Shown: one piece after another, positions 24,966 through 33,146 of the stretch
Layout: every line of letters begins with the position of its first letter
How positions within the stretch are numbered: the stretch's first letter is position 1
Assembly: GCF_900142265.1 (NCBI RefSeq)
Contig: NZ_FRAH01000034.1
Location: 1-33,146 of the forward strand
DNA: 33,146 nucleotides
Source of the DNA: Anaerotignum lactatifermentans DSM 14214
GTDB taxonomy: Bacteria > Bacillota > Clostridia > Lachnospirales > Anaerotignaceae
Direction of reading: 5' to 3'
Notes under the pieces: model-generated
What the model was told of the DNA's origin: nothing
Seen by the model: only the letters and a program-made list of their open reading frames with translations
Database searches by the model: none
Program-made: the position numbers and the translations under genes

Positions 24966-25355
24966 TTATCTCTCATTGAGAATGATGGAAATGTGGCAAG
25001 ATCTTTTCAGAATGCGGTAAGCTCTGCCCTGTGCTCTGGGGCGGATTCTCTTCATTGTAGGACCCTGATCTGCACTTACCTCTTCTACATACAGTTTGCT
25101 CACGTCCATACCCAAGTTGTTTTCTGCGTTTGCCATTGCGGATTTCAGAACTTTTGCAATGATTTCAGAAGCATATCTTGGAGAATAATTCAACATCGCT
25201 GCTGCTGTTACAACGTCTTTGCCTTTGATCTGATCCAGAACGATTTTTGCTTTTGTTGCAGGAATACCTACATATTTAGCAGTAGCGTGGGGTCTTTTTT
25301 CCTGTGTTGCAATGTTTCTTTCTTTCTTAATTTGGCTTCTATGACCTTTTGCCAT
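24966..25355 (-). CDS. rplV: 50S ribosomal protein L22
   Basis: A 129-residue L22 lining the exit tunnel. Seen: [20 protein letters not shown] and the tunnel hairpin with [18 protein letters not shown]. The ATG at 25355 lies 8 nt after AAAGGAGG; an extension to 25379 is discarded. Confidence 0.98.
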   Translation of the reverse strand: MAKGHRSQIKKERNIATQEKRPHATAKYVGIPATKAKIVLDQIKGKDVVTAAAMLNYSPRYASEIIAKVLKSAMANAENNLGMDVSKLYVEEVSADQGPTMKRIRPRAQGRAYRILKRSCHISIILNER

Positions 25356-25384
25356 GAACGAAACCTCCTTTCGTTTCAAACTTA

Positions 25385-25669
25385 TTACCGAACTCTAGAT
25401 TTCTTTTCTGCGTCTTTGCCGTGGCCTCTGTAAGTTCTTGTCAGAGCGAATTCGCCCAGTTTGTGGCCAACCATGTCTTCTGTGATATATACGGGAACAT
25501 GTCTTCTGCCGTCATAAACCGCGATTGTATGACCGATCATATCGGGGTAGATTGTAGAACGGCGAGACCATGTTTTGATTACGTTCTTTTCGCCTGCTGC
25601 GTTCATTGCGTCGATTTTCTTCAGCAGATGATCGTCAGCGAAAGGTCCCTTTTTCAGTGATCTGCTCAT
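25385..25669 (-). CDS. rpsS: 30S ribosomal protein S19
   Basis: A 94-residue S19. Seen: [39 protein letters not shown] and [15 protein letters not shown]. Located between rplB and rplV as usual. Confidence 0.99.
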   Translation of the reverse strand: MSRSLKKGPFADDHLLKKIDAMNAAGEKNVIKTWSRRSTIYPDMIGHTIAVYDGRRHVPVYITEDMVGHKLGEFALTRTYRGHGKDAEKKSRVR

Positions 25670-25722
25670 TATTTCATCCTCCTTGTTTCATGCTCTGTGC
25701 TCAAGCGGCACATCGAAATTCA

Positions 25723-26553
25723 TTAGCCGTTTCTACGACGAATGATATATTTGTTGGAAGCTTTGTGTTTGTTTCTTGTTTTGTAGCCCATTGCAGGTTT
25801 GCCCCAAGGTGTCATAGGAGATGGACGACCGATAGGTGCTCTACCTTCACCACCGCCGTGAGGGTGATCGTTAGGGTTCATTACGGAACCTCTTACTGTA
25901 GGTCTGATACCCATGTGACGTTTTCTACCTGCTTTACCGATGTGAACCAGTTCGTGGTCGATGTTACCAACCTGACCGATTGTAGCTCTGCATTCGATGG
26001 GCAGCAGTCTCATTTCGCCGGAGGGCAGTTTAACTGTTGCATATTTGCCTTCTTTTGCCATCAGCTGTGCAACGTTACCAGCGGAACGAACCAGCTGGCC
26101 GCCTTTGCCGGGTTTCATTTCGATATTGTGGATGTTTGCACCAACGGGGATCATGCTCATAGGCAGTGTGTTACCTACTTTAACTTCAGCTTCAGGACCG
26201 TTCATTACGTGGTCGCCAACATGCAGACCAACGGGAGCCAGAATGTAGGATTTTGTACCGTCAGCGTAAACGATCAGAGCGATGTTTGCTGTTCTGTTGG
26301 GATCGTATTCGATTGCTTTTACTGTTGCAGGAATACCATCTTTGTTGCGTTTGAAGTCTACCAGTCTGTATTTGATCGCAGCGCCGCCGCCTTTGTGACG
26401 AACTGTGATTTTACCCTGGTTATTTCTACCGGAGTTTTTCTTCAGGTGTACCACCAGAGATTTCTCGGGTGTGGATTTTGTGATTTCATCAAATGCGGAC
26501 ACTGTCATGTGTCTTCTGGACGGTGTATATGGCTTATATCTTTTAATTGCCAT
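25723..26553 (-). CDS. rplB: 50S ribosomal protein L2
   Basis: A 276-residue L2, needed for peptidyl transfer and subunit joining. Seen: [17 protein letters not shown] at the start, [17 protein letters not shown], and the conserved [19 protein letters not shown] segment near the peptidyl transferase centre. The ATG at 26553 is 8 nt after AAAGGAG; a GTG at 26562 overlaps that site. Confidence 0.99.
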   Translation of the reverse strand: MAIKRYKPYTPSRRHMTVSAFDEITKSTPEKSLVVHLKKNSGRNNQGKITVRHKGGGAAIKYRLVDFKRNKDGIPATVKAIEYDPNRTANIALIVYADGTKSYILAPVGLHVGDHVMNGPEAEVKVGNTLPMSMIPVGANIHNIEMKPGKGGQLVRSAGNVAQLMAKEGKYATVKLPSGEMRLLPIECRATIGQVGNIDHELVHIGKAGRKRHMGIRPTVRGSVMNPNDHPHGGGEGRAPIGRPSPMTPWGKPAMGYKTRNKHKASNKYIIRRRNG

Positions 26554-26627
26554 TTTTTCCACTCCTTTCGATAAGTGTTTATCTGTCTACACGTTTCCGT
26601 GTGTTTTGCGTTCAAGTGCCTTCCGGA

Positions 26628-26927
26628 TTACATACCCTGGAAGATTTCGATGTCTTTGCTGTCAGCAGCCAGTTTCACTACTGCTTTTTTGAATTTCTTT
26701 GTTTTGCCGAAGATATAACCTCTTCTTTTGGGTTTGCCACTGTAGTTCATTGTGTTAACAGCTGCTACCTTCGCGCCTTCGAACATTTTTTCAACTGCTT
26801 CTTTTACCTGAGCTTTTGTAGCTTCGGGATGAACCAGGAAAGTATATTTTTTATCATCCAGAACAGCCATACTGTTTTCTGTGATAACGGGTCTCAAGAT
26901 TACGTCATAATATTTCAGATCTGCCAT
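26628..26927 (-). CDS. rplW: 50S ribosomal protein L23
   Basis: A 99-residue L23 at the tunnel exit, docking site for SRP and trigger factor. Seen: YYDVILRPVITENSM and the VHPEATKAQVKEAVEKMF motif. Its ATG overlaps the rplD stop by one base. Confidence 0.98.
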   Translation of the reverse strand: MADLKYYDVILRPVITENSMAVLDDKKYTFLVHPEATKAQVKEAVEKMFEGAKVAAVNTMNYSGKPKRRGYIFGKTKKFKKAVVKLAADSKDIEIFQGM

Positions 26928-27547
26928 TATGCGTACACCTCCTCGATTTTCGCTACCGCGTCTTTTGTTACAACCAGTGTGTTGTATTTCAGCAGGTCGT
27001 AAACGTTGATTGTGCTTACGGAAGCTGTTTTTACATCAGGGATGTTTCTAGCGGACAGCATTACGTTTGTGTTTGTACCATCCATAACGATCAGCGCTTT
27101 GCCGCAATTGATGTTAGCCAGTACTTTAGCCATATCTTTTGTCTTAACTTCTGCCAGGTTCAGTTCATCCAGAACGATGATTTTGCCTTCAGCAACTTTT
27201 GTAGACAGTGCGGACTGCAGTGCCAGTCTTTTTACTTTTTTGTTCAGTTTGAAGGAGTAATCTCTCGGCTTGGGAGCGAATACTACGCCACCGCCAACCC
27301 ACTGAGGGGAACGGATGGAGCCGTGTCTTGCTCTACCTGTGCCTTTCTGTCTCCAAGGTTTTCTACCACCGCCACGTACTTCTGCACGTGTTTTTGTGCT
27401 CTGTGTGCCCTGTCTCTGGTTCGCCAGATACTGAACTACTGCCAGGTGCATCACATGTTCATTTGCTTCTATTCCGAAAATAGCGTCGTTCAGGTCGATG
27501 TTGCCTACCTGTTCGCCATTCATGTTCATTACTGCAACGTTTGCCAT
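26927..27547 (-). CDS. rplD: 50S ribosomal protein L4
   Basis: A 206-residue L4 that extends a loop into the exit tunnel. Seen: the loop [19 protein letters not shown] and [18 protein letters not shown]. It lies between rplC and rplW and overlaps rplW by one base. Confidence 0.99.
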   Translation of the reverse strand: MANVAVMNMNGEQVGNIDLNDAIFGIEANEHVMHLAVVQYLANQRQGTQSTKTRAEVRGGGRKPWRQKGTGRARHGSIRSPQWVGGGVVFAPKPRDYSFKLNKKVKRLALQSALSTKVAEGKIIVLDELNLAEVKTKDMAKVLANINCGKALIVMDGTNTNVMLSARNIPDVKTASVSTINVYDLLKYNTLVVTKDAVAKIEEVYA

Positions 27548-27574
27548 GTTAGTTTCCTCCTTTCGTAAAGTTTA

Positions 27575-28204
27575 TCAAGCCTTTACGCTGTCTTTGATTA
27601 CCAGAACAGAACCTTTAGGACCGGGAACTGCGCCTTTGATCAGCAGCAGGTTCTTTTCTGCATCAGCACGAACGATTTCAAGGTTCTGGATGGTTACTTT
27701 TACGCTACCCATGTGACCAGGCATTCTTTTACCTTTTTTAACACGGCTGGGTGTAGCGGAAGAACCCATGGAACCAACTACTCTGTGAGATTTGGAACCA
27801 TGACCCATGGGACCTCTCTGTGCGTTATATCTCTTAATTGTGCTCTGGAAGCCTTTACCTTTGGAAACGCCGCTAGCGTCTACTTTGTCGCCTGCTGCGA
27901 ATACGTCAGCTTTGATTTCAGCACCAACTTCGTAAGCGCTTGTGTCTTCCAGTCTGAATTCTTTCAGGTATTTCTTAGCAGCTACGCCTGCTTTGTCGAA
28001 ATGACCTTTTGCGGGTTTGTTTACTTTTTTTGCTTTTGCATCCTTGAAACCAACCTGGATTGCTTCATAGCCGTCGTTTTCCATTGTTTTCTTCTGGATT
28101 ACAACGCAGGGGCCTGCTTCAAGAACGGTAACCGGTACCAGTGCACCGTTTTCTGTGAAAACCTGTGTCATACCGATTTTCTTAGCCATAATAGCCTTTT
28201 TCAT
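27575..28204 (-). CDS. rplC: 50S ribosomal protein L3
   Basis: A 209-residue L3. Seen: [17 protein letters not shown] at the start and the central extension [18 protein letters not shown] that approaches the peptidyl transferase centre. The ATG at 28204 lies 9 nt after AGGAGG. An unusually long structured gap separates it from rpsJ. Confidence 0.99.
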   Translation of the reverse strand: MKKAIMAKKIGMTQVFTENGALVPVTVLEAGPCVVIQKKTMENDGYEAIQVGFKDAKAKKVNKPAKGHFDKAGVAAKKYLKEFRLEDTSAYEVGAEIKADVFAAGDKVDASGVSKGKGFQSTIKRYNAQRGPMGHGSKSHRVVGSMGSSATPSRVKKGKRMPGHMGSVKVTIQNLEIVRADAEKNLLLIKGAVPGPKGSVLVIKDSVKA

Positions 28205-28375
28205 GTAGTTGCACCTCCTAAGTTTCTACAGCGGATTGCTCTCTTTTGAGAGTAATCATACTAGATTCATATAAGAGTCTTGCATGAAGATGTTTCTTAT
28301 ATAAACCGAGTGTTTTGGATAATTTCTTTTATTTGAAATCAGCGGTCGTTGCTTCCGTCTGTGATTTCCGTGATC
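28205..28375 (-). promoter_or_regulatory. Structured 171-nt leader between rpsJ and rplC
   Basis: No gene is seen. Three hairpins are visible: GAAATCA/TGATTTC (28335-28341 with 28362-28368), ATATAAGA/TCTTATAT (28269-28276 with 28295-28302), and a stem around CTCTC-TTTT-GAGAG (28235-28256). None has a proper T run. The spacing is far longer than between other genes of the cluster, which suggests an RNA control or processing site. Confidence 0.4.
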
Positions 28376-28690
28376 TTATTTCATCACTTTCAGTGTGATG
28401 TCTACGCCTGCGGGCAGGTCCAGACGGCTCAGAGCGTCTGCTGTTTTGCCTGTAGGGCTCAGAATGTCGATCAATCTCTTGTGAGTTCTCATTTCGAACT
28501 GTTCTCTGGAGTCTTTGTATTTGTGTGTTGCTCTGATGATGGTCACAACTTCCTTCTTAGTGGGAAGTGGAATAGGACCACTGATCTGCGCTCCTGTTTT
28601 CTTTGCTGTTTCAATGATCTGCGCTGCAGACTGATCGATCAGCTTGTGATCGTAAGCTTTGAGACTGATTCTGATTTTTGGGTTAGCCAT
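28376..28690 (-). CDS. rpsJ: 30S ribosomal protein S10
   Basis: A 104-residue S10, first gene of the S10-spc-alpha cluster; in many bacteria it also acts in antitermination as NusE. Seen: [36 protein letters not shown] and the C-terminal [13 protein letters not shown]. The ATG follows AGGAGGGG by 9 nt. Confidence 0.99.
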   Translation of the reverse strand: MANPKIRISLKAYDHKLIDQSAAQIIETAKKTGAQISGPIPLPTKKEVVTIIRATHKYKDSREQFEMRTHKRLIDILSPTGKTADALSRLDLPAGVDITLKVMK

Positions 28691-28936
28691 AAAAAAAGTC
28701 CCCTCCTTTTCGTACTTTAACTTTCAGCACGACAAGTGGTGACTGCACACTTATCCGGGTGTATCCTGCAACGAAAGATACGCAAAGTTATCCTGTCGAG
28801 ATAACTTACCCTAAATATTCAGTACAGTGACCTTGTCGCCCGGTTTCTTGAACTGGACATCGCTCCTCGGAAAAACCTTCAAGCCGCTCAATTCGGCTCT
28901 CAGCAACCTTCCGTATCAACACTCTATGTCACAACA
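28691..28936 (-). promoter_or_regulatory. Long 5' leader of the S10 operon
   Basis: About 245 nt between the promoter and rpsJ, without a convincing gene. Visible hairpins: AGCCG/CGGCT (28882-28898), GTTATC/GATAAC (28787-28805) and GTATC/GATAC (28761-28781). Long leaders upstream of rpsJ are known in Firmicutes and can carry r-protein autoregulation; which protein would bind is not shown. Confidence 0.5.
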
Positions 28937-28942
28937 CAAACA

Positions 28943-28971
28943 AGTATACACGACTTTTCCTGATTTGGCAA
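28943..28971 (-). promoter_or_regulatory. Main promoter of the S10-spc-alpha cluster
   Basis: TTGCCA (28966-28971), 17-nt spacer, TATACT (28943-28948) on the minus strand. It should drive up to 31 genes from rpsJ to rplQ. Confidence 0.85.
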
Positions 28972-29293
28972 GAGTTTTTTTGTATTTTTTCTAAAAAATT
29001 TCTTAGAATTTTAACAAAAAACATTTGTCCATTTCGCGCAAAACTTAAACAAAATAAACAAGTGTATACACGTACTTCTGCATAATGCATCCCTCTTTTG
29101 TTTCTCTTGTACAAAACAGGCACCTGAATTTCTCCGTTTTTGCACGCATAAATAAGGTACCTCTTTCATATACCCTCACAATCTTTCTTTTCTTTTGATA
29201 TTCCCATTTTTTCCAGATTTTATACCTGCATCCTCTCATTGCAATTACGGAGTTTCTTCCTATATATAATAGTAGAAATTCCTTTCTCACAAA
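28972..29293. other. AT-rich intergenic region upstream of the S10 promoter
   Basis: No convincing gene: two short minus-strand frames lack good ribosome sites and overlap each other. The region holds the palindrome GTGTATACAC near 29063, in a motif similar to the -10 area of the S10 promoter. A long run of T on the minus-strand promoter side (28973-28990) could act as an upstream element. Confidence 0.5.
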
Positions 29294-29336
29294 AACAAAA
29301 AAATCGGAAACCCCCATTTCTGAGAATTTCCGATTT
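29293..29336 (-). terminator. Terminator of the ACT-PFL-FMN dehydrogenase operon
   Basis: AAATCGGAAA (29301-29310) and TTTCCGATTT (29327-29336) form a perfect 10-bp stem, followed on the minus strand by a T-rich run; it lies 17 nt after the stop. Confidence 0.85.
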
Positions 29337-29353
29337 GCTTTTTATGAAAACGC

Positions 29354-30370
29354 TTATCTGCGTACGCAGTCCTTTGTGATTTCCTTCAGGCTATGTACAC
29401 CGCACATTGCCATGGTATCTTTCAGTTCTGCGCCCAGTTTTTCCACCAGAGCCGCAACGCCTTCTTCCGCAGCGCCGTAAATGACGTTTACGAAAGGACG
29501 ACCGATGAGCACACCGTCTGCACCCAAAGCCAGAGCTTTGAATACATCCATACCAGAACGGATACCGCCGTCTACCAGAATGGTCATTTTGCCGCCAACA
29601 GCTTCTACGATTTCAGGCAGAACTTCTGCTGTTGCGGGGCACTGATCCAGTACACGACCGCCGTGGTTGGAAACAACGATGGCAGCAGCGCCTGCTTCCA
29701 GTGCTTTTTTTGCACCGTTTACAGTCATGATGCCTTTCAGGATGAAAGGTACCCCTGCGTAAGAAATGATTTCTTTCAGTTCTTCCACAGTTTTGCTGCC
29801 TGCGGGAGGTGTCATATTTTTCAGGAAAGGCAGACCAGCCGCATCAATGTCCATAGCGATCATTTTTACGCCTGCTGCTTTTGCCATGTCAATTTTTTCT
29901 TTTACCAGTTCCATATTCCAGGGCTTGATGGTAGGAACACCCACACCGTCGGATGCTTTGATGGCTTCACATGCACCAGCAAATACATTATGGTCAGTAC
30001 CGTCGCCAGTAAATGCCGCAATGCCGTTGTCCGCACATGCTTTTACCAGAATGTGGTTATATCCGTTGTCATCATACTTGTCACCGTAGTGCAGCTGCAT
30101 AGCACCAATGGGTGCAGCAAAGAACGGATAATCATAAGTTTTTCCAAACAATTCAAATTTGGTGTCAACAGGTTTGTTTTCGCAAATAGTATCCATGTTT
30201 ACGCAGATTTCCTGCCATTTCTGATAGTTGCGAATGAAGCCCGTACCAATTCCCTTTGCGCCAGGACCGGGAATCTGATTTTTACATGCCAAACCGTTGC
30301 AAACAGGACAAACCTTACAGTAAGGTCCCATTTCTCCTCTAGCCGCAGCCAATACTTCCTGATAATTCAT
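29354..30370 (-). CDS. FMN-dependent alpha-hydroxy-acid dehydrogenase
   Basis: A 338-residue TIM-barrel flavoenzyme of the lactate/glycolate oxidase family, oxidising a 2-hydroxy acid to the 2-oxo acid. Seen: the active-site motif VSNHGGRVLD with His and Arg, and the phosphate-binding end LVDGGIRSGMDVFKALALGADGVLIGRP in two parts. The N-terminus carries a Cys cluster CKVCPVCNGLAC at about 18-29, found in clostridial members, which might bind a metal or Fe-S cluster. In an anaerobe the acceptor is unlikely to be oxygen. The ATG at 30370 follows GGAGG by 10 nt. Third gene of the operon; the substrate is unknown. Confidence 0.85.
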   Translation of the reverse strand: MNYQEVLAAARGEMGPYCKVCPVCNGLACKNQIPGPGAKGIGTGFIRNYQKWQEICVNMDTICENKPVDTKFELFGKTYDYPFFAAPIGAMQLHYGDKYDDNGYNHILVKACADNGIAAFTGDGTDHNVFAGACEAIKASDGVGVPTIKPWNMELVKEKIDMAKAAGVKMIAMDIDAAGLPFLKNMTPPAGSKTVEELKEIISYAGVPFILKGIMTVNGAKKALEAGAAAIVVSNHGGRVLDQCPATAEVLPEIVEAVGGKMTILVDGGIRSGMDVFKALALGADGVLIGRPFVNVIYGAAEEGVAALVEKLGAELKDTMAMCGVHSLKEITKDCVRR

Positions 30371-30428
30371 AGAAATTTTTCCTCCACTCAAATAAATTGA
30401 ATTTTTATCTTATGTATGAAATGGCGCA

Positions 30429-31787
30429 TTAGTTCTTGAAGCTGTGGATAGGTGCGGGGATTCTGCCGCCTCTTGCGATGAAGTCTTCGCAGCTGTATTT
30501 GTTTACAGCCATGATGGGTGCATAACCCAGCAGACCACCGAATTCTACGGATTCGCCAACACCTCTGCCAATCACAGGGATCAGACGAACCGCAGTTGTT
30601 TTATTATTCACCATACCGATTGCAGCTTCATCGGCAATGATACCGGACAGTGTTGCAGGTGTGGTATCGCCAGGTACAGCGATCATGTCCAGACCAACGG
30701 AGCATACGCAAGTCATAGCTTCCAGTTTTTCCAGAGTCAAAGCGCCTTTTGCAGCTGCTTCGATCATACCATGGTCTTCGCTGACAGGAATGAACGCACC
30801 GCTCAGACCGCCAACGTAAGAGGATGCCATAACGCCGCCTTTTTTCACGTTGTCGTTCAGCAGAGCCAGAGCTGCTGTTGTACCAGGTGCACCGGGTTCA
30901 GCCAGACCCATTTCCTGGAAGATTTCCGCGATACTGTCACCAACAGCAGGTGTAGGTGCCAGAGAAAGGTCGATGATACCGAAAGGCACATTCAGACGTT
31001 TGGATGCTTCTCTTGCAATCATCTGACCAACACGAGTGATTTTGAATGCAGTACGTTTTACTGTTTCGCACAGTGTTTCAAAATCTTCGCCTCTTACTTC
31101 TTCCAGTGCTTTTTTCACAACGCCAGGGCCGCTAACACCAACGTTGATGGCACAGTCTGCTTCACCAACGCCGTGGAAAGCACCTGCCATGAAGGGGTTG
31201 TCTTCTACAGCGTTGCAGAATACAACCAGTTTTGCACAACCGATGCATTCTCTGTCTTTTGTCAGTTCTGCTGTTTTATGGATCACTTCGCCCATTTCTT
31301 TGACAGCATCCATGTTGATACCGTTACGGGAAGTACCGATATTTACGGAAGAACAAACAAAGTCTGTCACTGCCATAGCTTCAGGAATGGAAGCGATAAG
31401 TTTTCTGTCACTTTCGGTGTAGCCTTTCTGCACCAGAGCAGAAAAACCACCAATGAAGTTTACGCCTACGGCTTTTGCAGCACGATCCAATGTCTGCGCA
31501 ATACTTACATAAGAATCTGTTTTGCAGCCAGCTGCTGCAATGGCAATGGGAGTTACGGAAATACGCTTGTTTACAACAGGCACGCCGTATTCCTTTGCCA
31601 GTTCGTCACCGACTTTTACCAGATCTTTGGCATAAGTGGTGATTTTATTGTATACCTTTTCGTTAAACTTATCAATATCCGCGTCAGCACAATCCAGCAG
31701 ACTGATACCCATGGTGATGGTTCTCACGTCCAGATTGGCGTTGTCGATCATCTGATTGGTTTCTAAAATTTCATTTCTTGTAATCAT
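30429..31787 (-). CDS. PFL family protein (UPF0210/DUF711)
   Basis: A 452-residue protein of the widespread UPF0210 family, related in fold to glycyl-radical pyruvate formate-lyases but with unproven function. Seen: [20 protein letters not shown] near the start, [14 protein letters not shown], and [16 protein letters not shown] see no C-terminal glycyl-radical consensus, so it is not a normal formate-lyase. The ATG at 31787 lies 10 nt after GGGAGG. It follows the ACT gene by 17 nt, a pairing conserved in many Firmicutes, suggesting a common small-molecule role. Confidence 0.9.
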   Translation of the reverse strand: MITRNEILETNQMIDNANLDVRTITMGISLLDCADADIDKFNEKVYNKITTYAKDLVKVGDELAKEYGVPVVNKRISVTPIAIAAAGCKTDSYVSIAQTLDRAAKAVGVNFIGGFSALVQKGYTESDRKLIASIPEAMAVTDFVCSSVNIGTSRNGINMDAVKEMGEVIHKTAELTKDRECIGCAKLVVFCNAVEDNPFMAGAFHGVGEADCAINVGVSGPGVVKKALEEVRGEDFETLCETVKRTAFKITRVGQMIAREASKRLNVPFGIIDLSLAPTPAVGDSIAEIFQEMGLAEPGAPGTTAALALLNDNVKKGGVMASSYVGGLSGAFIPVSEDHGMIEAAAKGALTLEKLEAMTCVCSVGLDMIAVPGDTTPATLSGIIADEAAIGMVNNKTTAVRLIPVIGRGVGESVEFGGLLGYAPIMAVNKYSCEDFIARGGRIPAPIHSFKN

Positions 31788-31804
31788 CTGTTTGTGACCT
31801 CCCA

Positions 31805-32077
31805 TCAAATGCGGTGCATTGCGTCAAAAATTTCTGTATGCTGCATTTTGATTGCCAGTCCCATTTCTTCCCCGATGGAAGCCAGACCGTCTGCTGTCTT
31901 GTCAAAATCCTGTGTCATTTCGGTGATGTCTACAACCATAACCATATCAAAATATCCGCCCACGATGGTCTGAGAGATGTCCAGAATATTCACATTCGCT
32001 TCAGACAAAAAAGTGCAAACTCTTGCGATAATGCCTACTTTGTCGTGTCCCAATACTGTAATTACTGCTTTTTTCAT
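31805..32077 (-). CDS. ACT domain protein (UPF0237)
   Basis: A 90-residue single ACT domain, an amino-acid-sensing fold. Seen: [19 protein letters not shown] and a ligand-loop region [24 protein letters not shown], typical of UPF0237/GcvR-like members. The ATG follows AAGGAGG. It is the first gene of the operon with the PFL protein. The ligand is unknown. Confidence 0.93.
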   Translation of the reverse strand: MKKAVITVLGHDKVGIIARVCTFLSEANVNILDISQTIVGGYFDMVMVVDITEMTQDFDKTADGLASIGEEMGLAIKMQHTEIFDAMHRI

Positions 32078-32165
32078 TGTTTCTGACCTCCTTGAAATTT
32101 AGAAAAACAAAATTTCCTTTCTGCGGCAAAGTCCATTCTGGCAAAATGGCAGTCTGCTCCAGCAA

Positions 32166-32220
32166 AAAAGCCTTAATAAACAGAAAAACAAGGCGTTTTC
32201 TGCACCTTGTTTTCTGTTTT
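32166..32220 (-). promoter_or_regulatory. Possible transcription attenuator before the ACT gene
   Basis: At the very start of the transcript, a long stem can form between about 32179-32194 and 32205-32220 (CAAGG with CCTTG plus flanking A/T pairs). Its second arm can instead pair, through GCCTT and AAGGC, with a segment followed by six T. The two folds exclude each other, as in an attenuator. The second stem is only 5 bp, so this is tentative. Confidence 0.35.
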
Positions 32221-32228
32221 ATGGCACT

Positions 32229-32257
32229 ATTCTAATACCAAAGACATAGAATGTCCA
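32229..32257 (-). promoter_or_regulatory. Promoter of the ACT-PFL-FMN dehydrogenase operon
   Basis: TGGACA (32252-32257), 17-nt spacer, TAGAAT (32229-32234) on the minus strand. The leader to the ACT start is about 145 nt. Confidence 0.75.
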
Positions 32258-32450
32258 GTATTATTTTGTATTGTCACTGAACAAAAACACACTTTGACGT
32301 TACTTTATTTTTTTCAGCGTCAGAAAACCCAGTAAAATCAAGGCTTTCCGGCATTCTCCAAACTGAACTGTTTCATATTTCCCAAAATATTTCTTTCAAA
32401 TTTTTACAAAATACGATGTTTTTTCCAATATCGTGTATGGTTCCGCACAC
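32258..32450. other. AT-rich intergenic DNA between etfA terminator and operon promoter
   Basis: No gene, repeat array or clear regulatory site is seen in this stretch apart from a weak TGACG/CGTCA dyad near 32295-32322. Confidence 0.5.
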
Positions 32451-32481
32451 AAAAAAGGTCATGCCCCAAAAGGGCATGACC
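32451..32481 (-). terminator. Terminator of etfA
   Basis: GGTCATGCCC (32457-32466) and GGGCATGACC (32472-32481) form a perfect 10-bp stem, followed by six T on the minus strand, 33 nt after the etfA stop. Confidence 0.93.
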
Positions 32482-32513
32482 ACATTTTACTTTTGCTATA
32501 TTTAAGGAAACAA

Positions 32514-33146
32514 TTAGTTTGTAGCTTTGCTTGCTTTGTATTTTCTGATAGCATCAGCCAGTTTAGGCAGGATCTGTTTTACGTCACCTACGATACCCAG
32601 GTCAGATACTTCGAAAATAGGAGCTGTGTCGTTTTTGTTGATGGAGATTACCAGTTCGGAACCTTCCATACCAGCTACGTGCTGGATAGCACCGGAGATA
32701 CCGCATGCCATATACAGGTCAGGACGTACTGTTTTACCTGTCTGACCAACCTGACGGTCTTTTTCGATCCAGCCAGCGTCTACACATGCTCTGGAAGAAC
32801 CAACTTCTGCGCCCAGTGCATCTGCAACGTCTCTGATCATGTCGAAGCCCTGAGGACCGCCGATACCACGACCACCGGAAACGATCAGTTTTGCTTCTGT
32901 CAGGTCTACGGATTTCTTATCGGATTTTACAACTTCCAGAATTTCAACGTTCATGTCTGCTTCTGTGAAGTCAACGTCAAATTTGATCAGTTCGCCTTTT
33001 CTTGTTTCGTCCTTGTCGATTCTCTTCATAACGCCAGGACGTACGGTAGCCATCTGAGGTTTTGTTCTAGGGCACATCAGAGTAGCCATGATGTTACCGC
33101 CGAATGCAGGACGAGTCATCAGCAGAGCTCTTGTAGGATCTGCGCA
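32514..33146 (-). CDS. etfA: Electron transfer flavoprotein subunit alpha, C-terminal part
   Basis: The frame is open to the right edge, so only the last 210 residues are seen; full EtfA has about 320-400. Internal ATG codons near the edge are not the start. Seen: TRPAFGGNIMAT, then the FAD domain with SGGRGIGGPQGF, GSSRACVDAGW, the QTGKTVRPDLYMACGISGA segment and ISINKNDTAPIFEVSDLGIVGD in two parts. The heterodimer with EtfB passes electrons from acyl-CoA or other dehydrogenases. The partner genes are outside the window; a terminator follows. Confidence 0.95.
   Translation of the reverse strand, partial: CADPTRALLMTRPAFGGNIMATLMCPRTKPQMATVRPGVMKRIDKDETRKGELIKFDVDFTEADMNVEILEVVKSDKKSVDLTEAKLIVSGGRGIGGPQGFDMIRDVADALGAEVGSSRACVDAGWIEKDRQVGQTGKTVRPDLYMACGISGAIQHVAGMEGSELVISINKNDTAPIFEVSDLGIVGDVKQILPKLADAIRKYKASKATN

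Noticed and set aside
28805..28870. Small upstream frame in the S10 leader starting at an ATG after GAGGAG
   Set aside because: The ATG lies only 2 nt from the SD-like sequence and the peptide is Ser/Arg-rich without pattern; a structural RNA role is more likely.
28929..29317. Two short minus-strand frames upstream of the S10 promoter
   Set aside because: They overlap each other and the promoter region, lack convincing SD sites, and encode no recognisable features.
1..33146. CRISPR arrays, tRNA or rRNA genes
   Set aside because: No regularly spaced repeat-spacer pattern and no recognisable tRNA or rRNA sequence was found on either strand.

Overview
The window is a piece of a low-to-mid GC Firmicutes chromosome, most likely a Clostridia of the Lachnospirales type. 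Three things point there: the order of the ribosomal protein genes, the ecfA1-ecfA2-ecfT and truA-rplM-rpsI modules next to rplQ, and a long L17. The genus cannot be fixed from the sequence alone. Almost every gene lies on the minus strand, so transcription runs from high to low coordinates. The only supported plus-strand gene is a 57-residue secreted-peptide gene at 12649-12822.

Positions 1 to about 6.75 kb are the end of an integrative and conjugative element of the type carrying CD1115-family VirD4 genes. They are visibly richer in GC than the rest. In transcription order they hold parA, parB, a small protein, a second small protein, a RepA-like initiator with a proline-rich repeat linker, a deoxyribosyltransferase-like protein, a paralogue of the first small protein, pcfB, and the first 103 codons of virD4. 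virD4 stops abruptly just before its ATPase domain. A large serine recombinase gene starts about 50 bp further on and runs off the left edge. This looks like a second, nested transposon inserted in virD4. Between parA and rpsI lie about 440 bp of non-coding DNA with two families of direct repeats, several hairpins and three terminator-like structures; the element boundary should be here.

Positions 6.8 to 12.4 kb hold rplM-rpsI (own consensus promoter and structured leader), truA, a membrane acyltransferase overlapping truA by 4 nt, and the ecfA1-ecfA2-ecfT energising module for vitamin uptake. Positions 12.45 to 13.1 kb form an island between ecfA1 and rplQ with the secreted-peptide gene, three CTGTAAC repeats spaced exactly 22 bp apart over its promoter, and a long perfect inverted repeat.

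Positions 13.1 to 28.97 kb are the continuous S10-spc-alpha cluster, read from a promoter at 28943-28971: rpsJ, rplC, rplD, rplW, rplB, rpsS, rplV, rpsC, rplP, rpmC, rpsQ, rplN, rplX, rplE, rpsN, rpsH, rplF, rplR, rpsE, rpmD, rplO, secY, adk, a KOW protein, infA, rpmJ, rpsM, rpsK, rpsD, rpoA and rplQ, closed by a terminator. Together they make ribosome subunits, RNA polymerase alpha, the Sec channel and adenylate kinase. The methionine aminopeptidase gene often found after adk is absent from that slot.

Positions 29.3 to 32.3 kb are a three-gene operon (ACT-domain protein, PFL/UPF0210 protein, FMN-dependent alpha-hydroxy-acid dehydrogenase) with its own promoter and a possible attenuator in its leader. 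The right edge holds the C-terminal part of etfA with its terminator. No tRNA, rRNA or CRISPR array was seen. I found no convincing wholly new system; the best leads are the nested insertion, the secreted-peptide locus and the repeat array beside parA.
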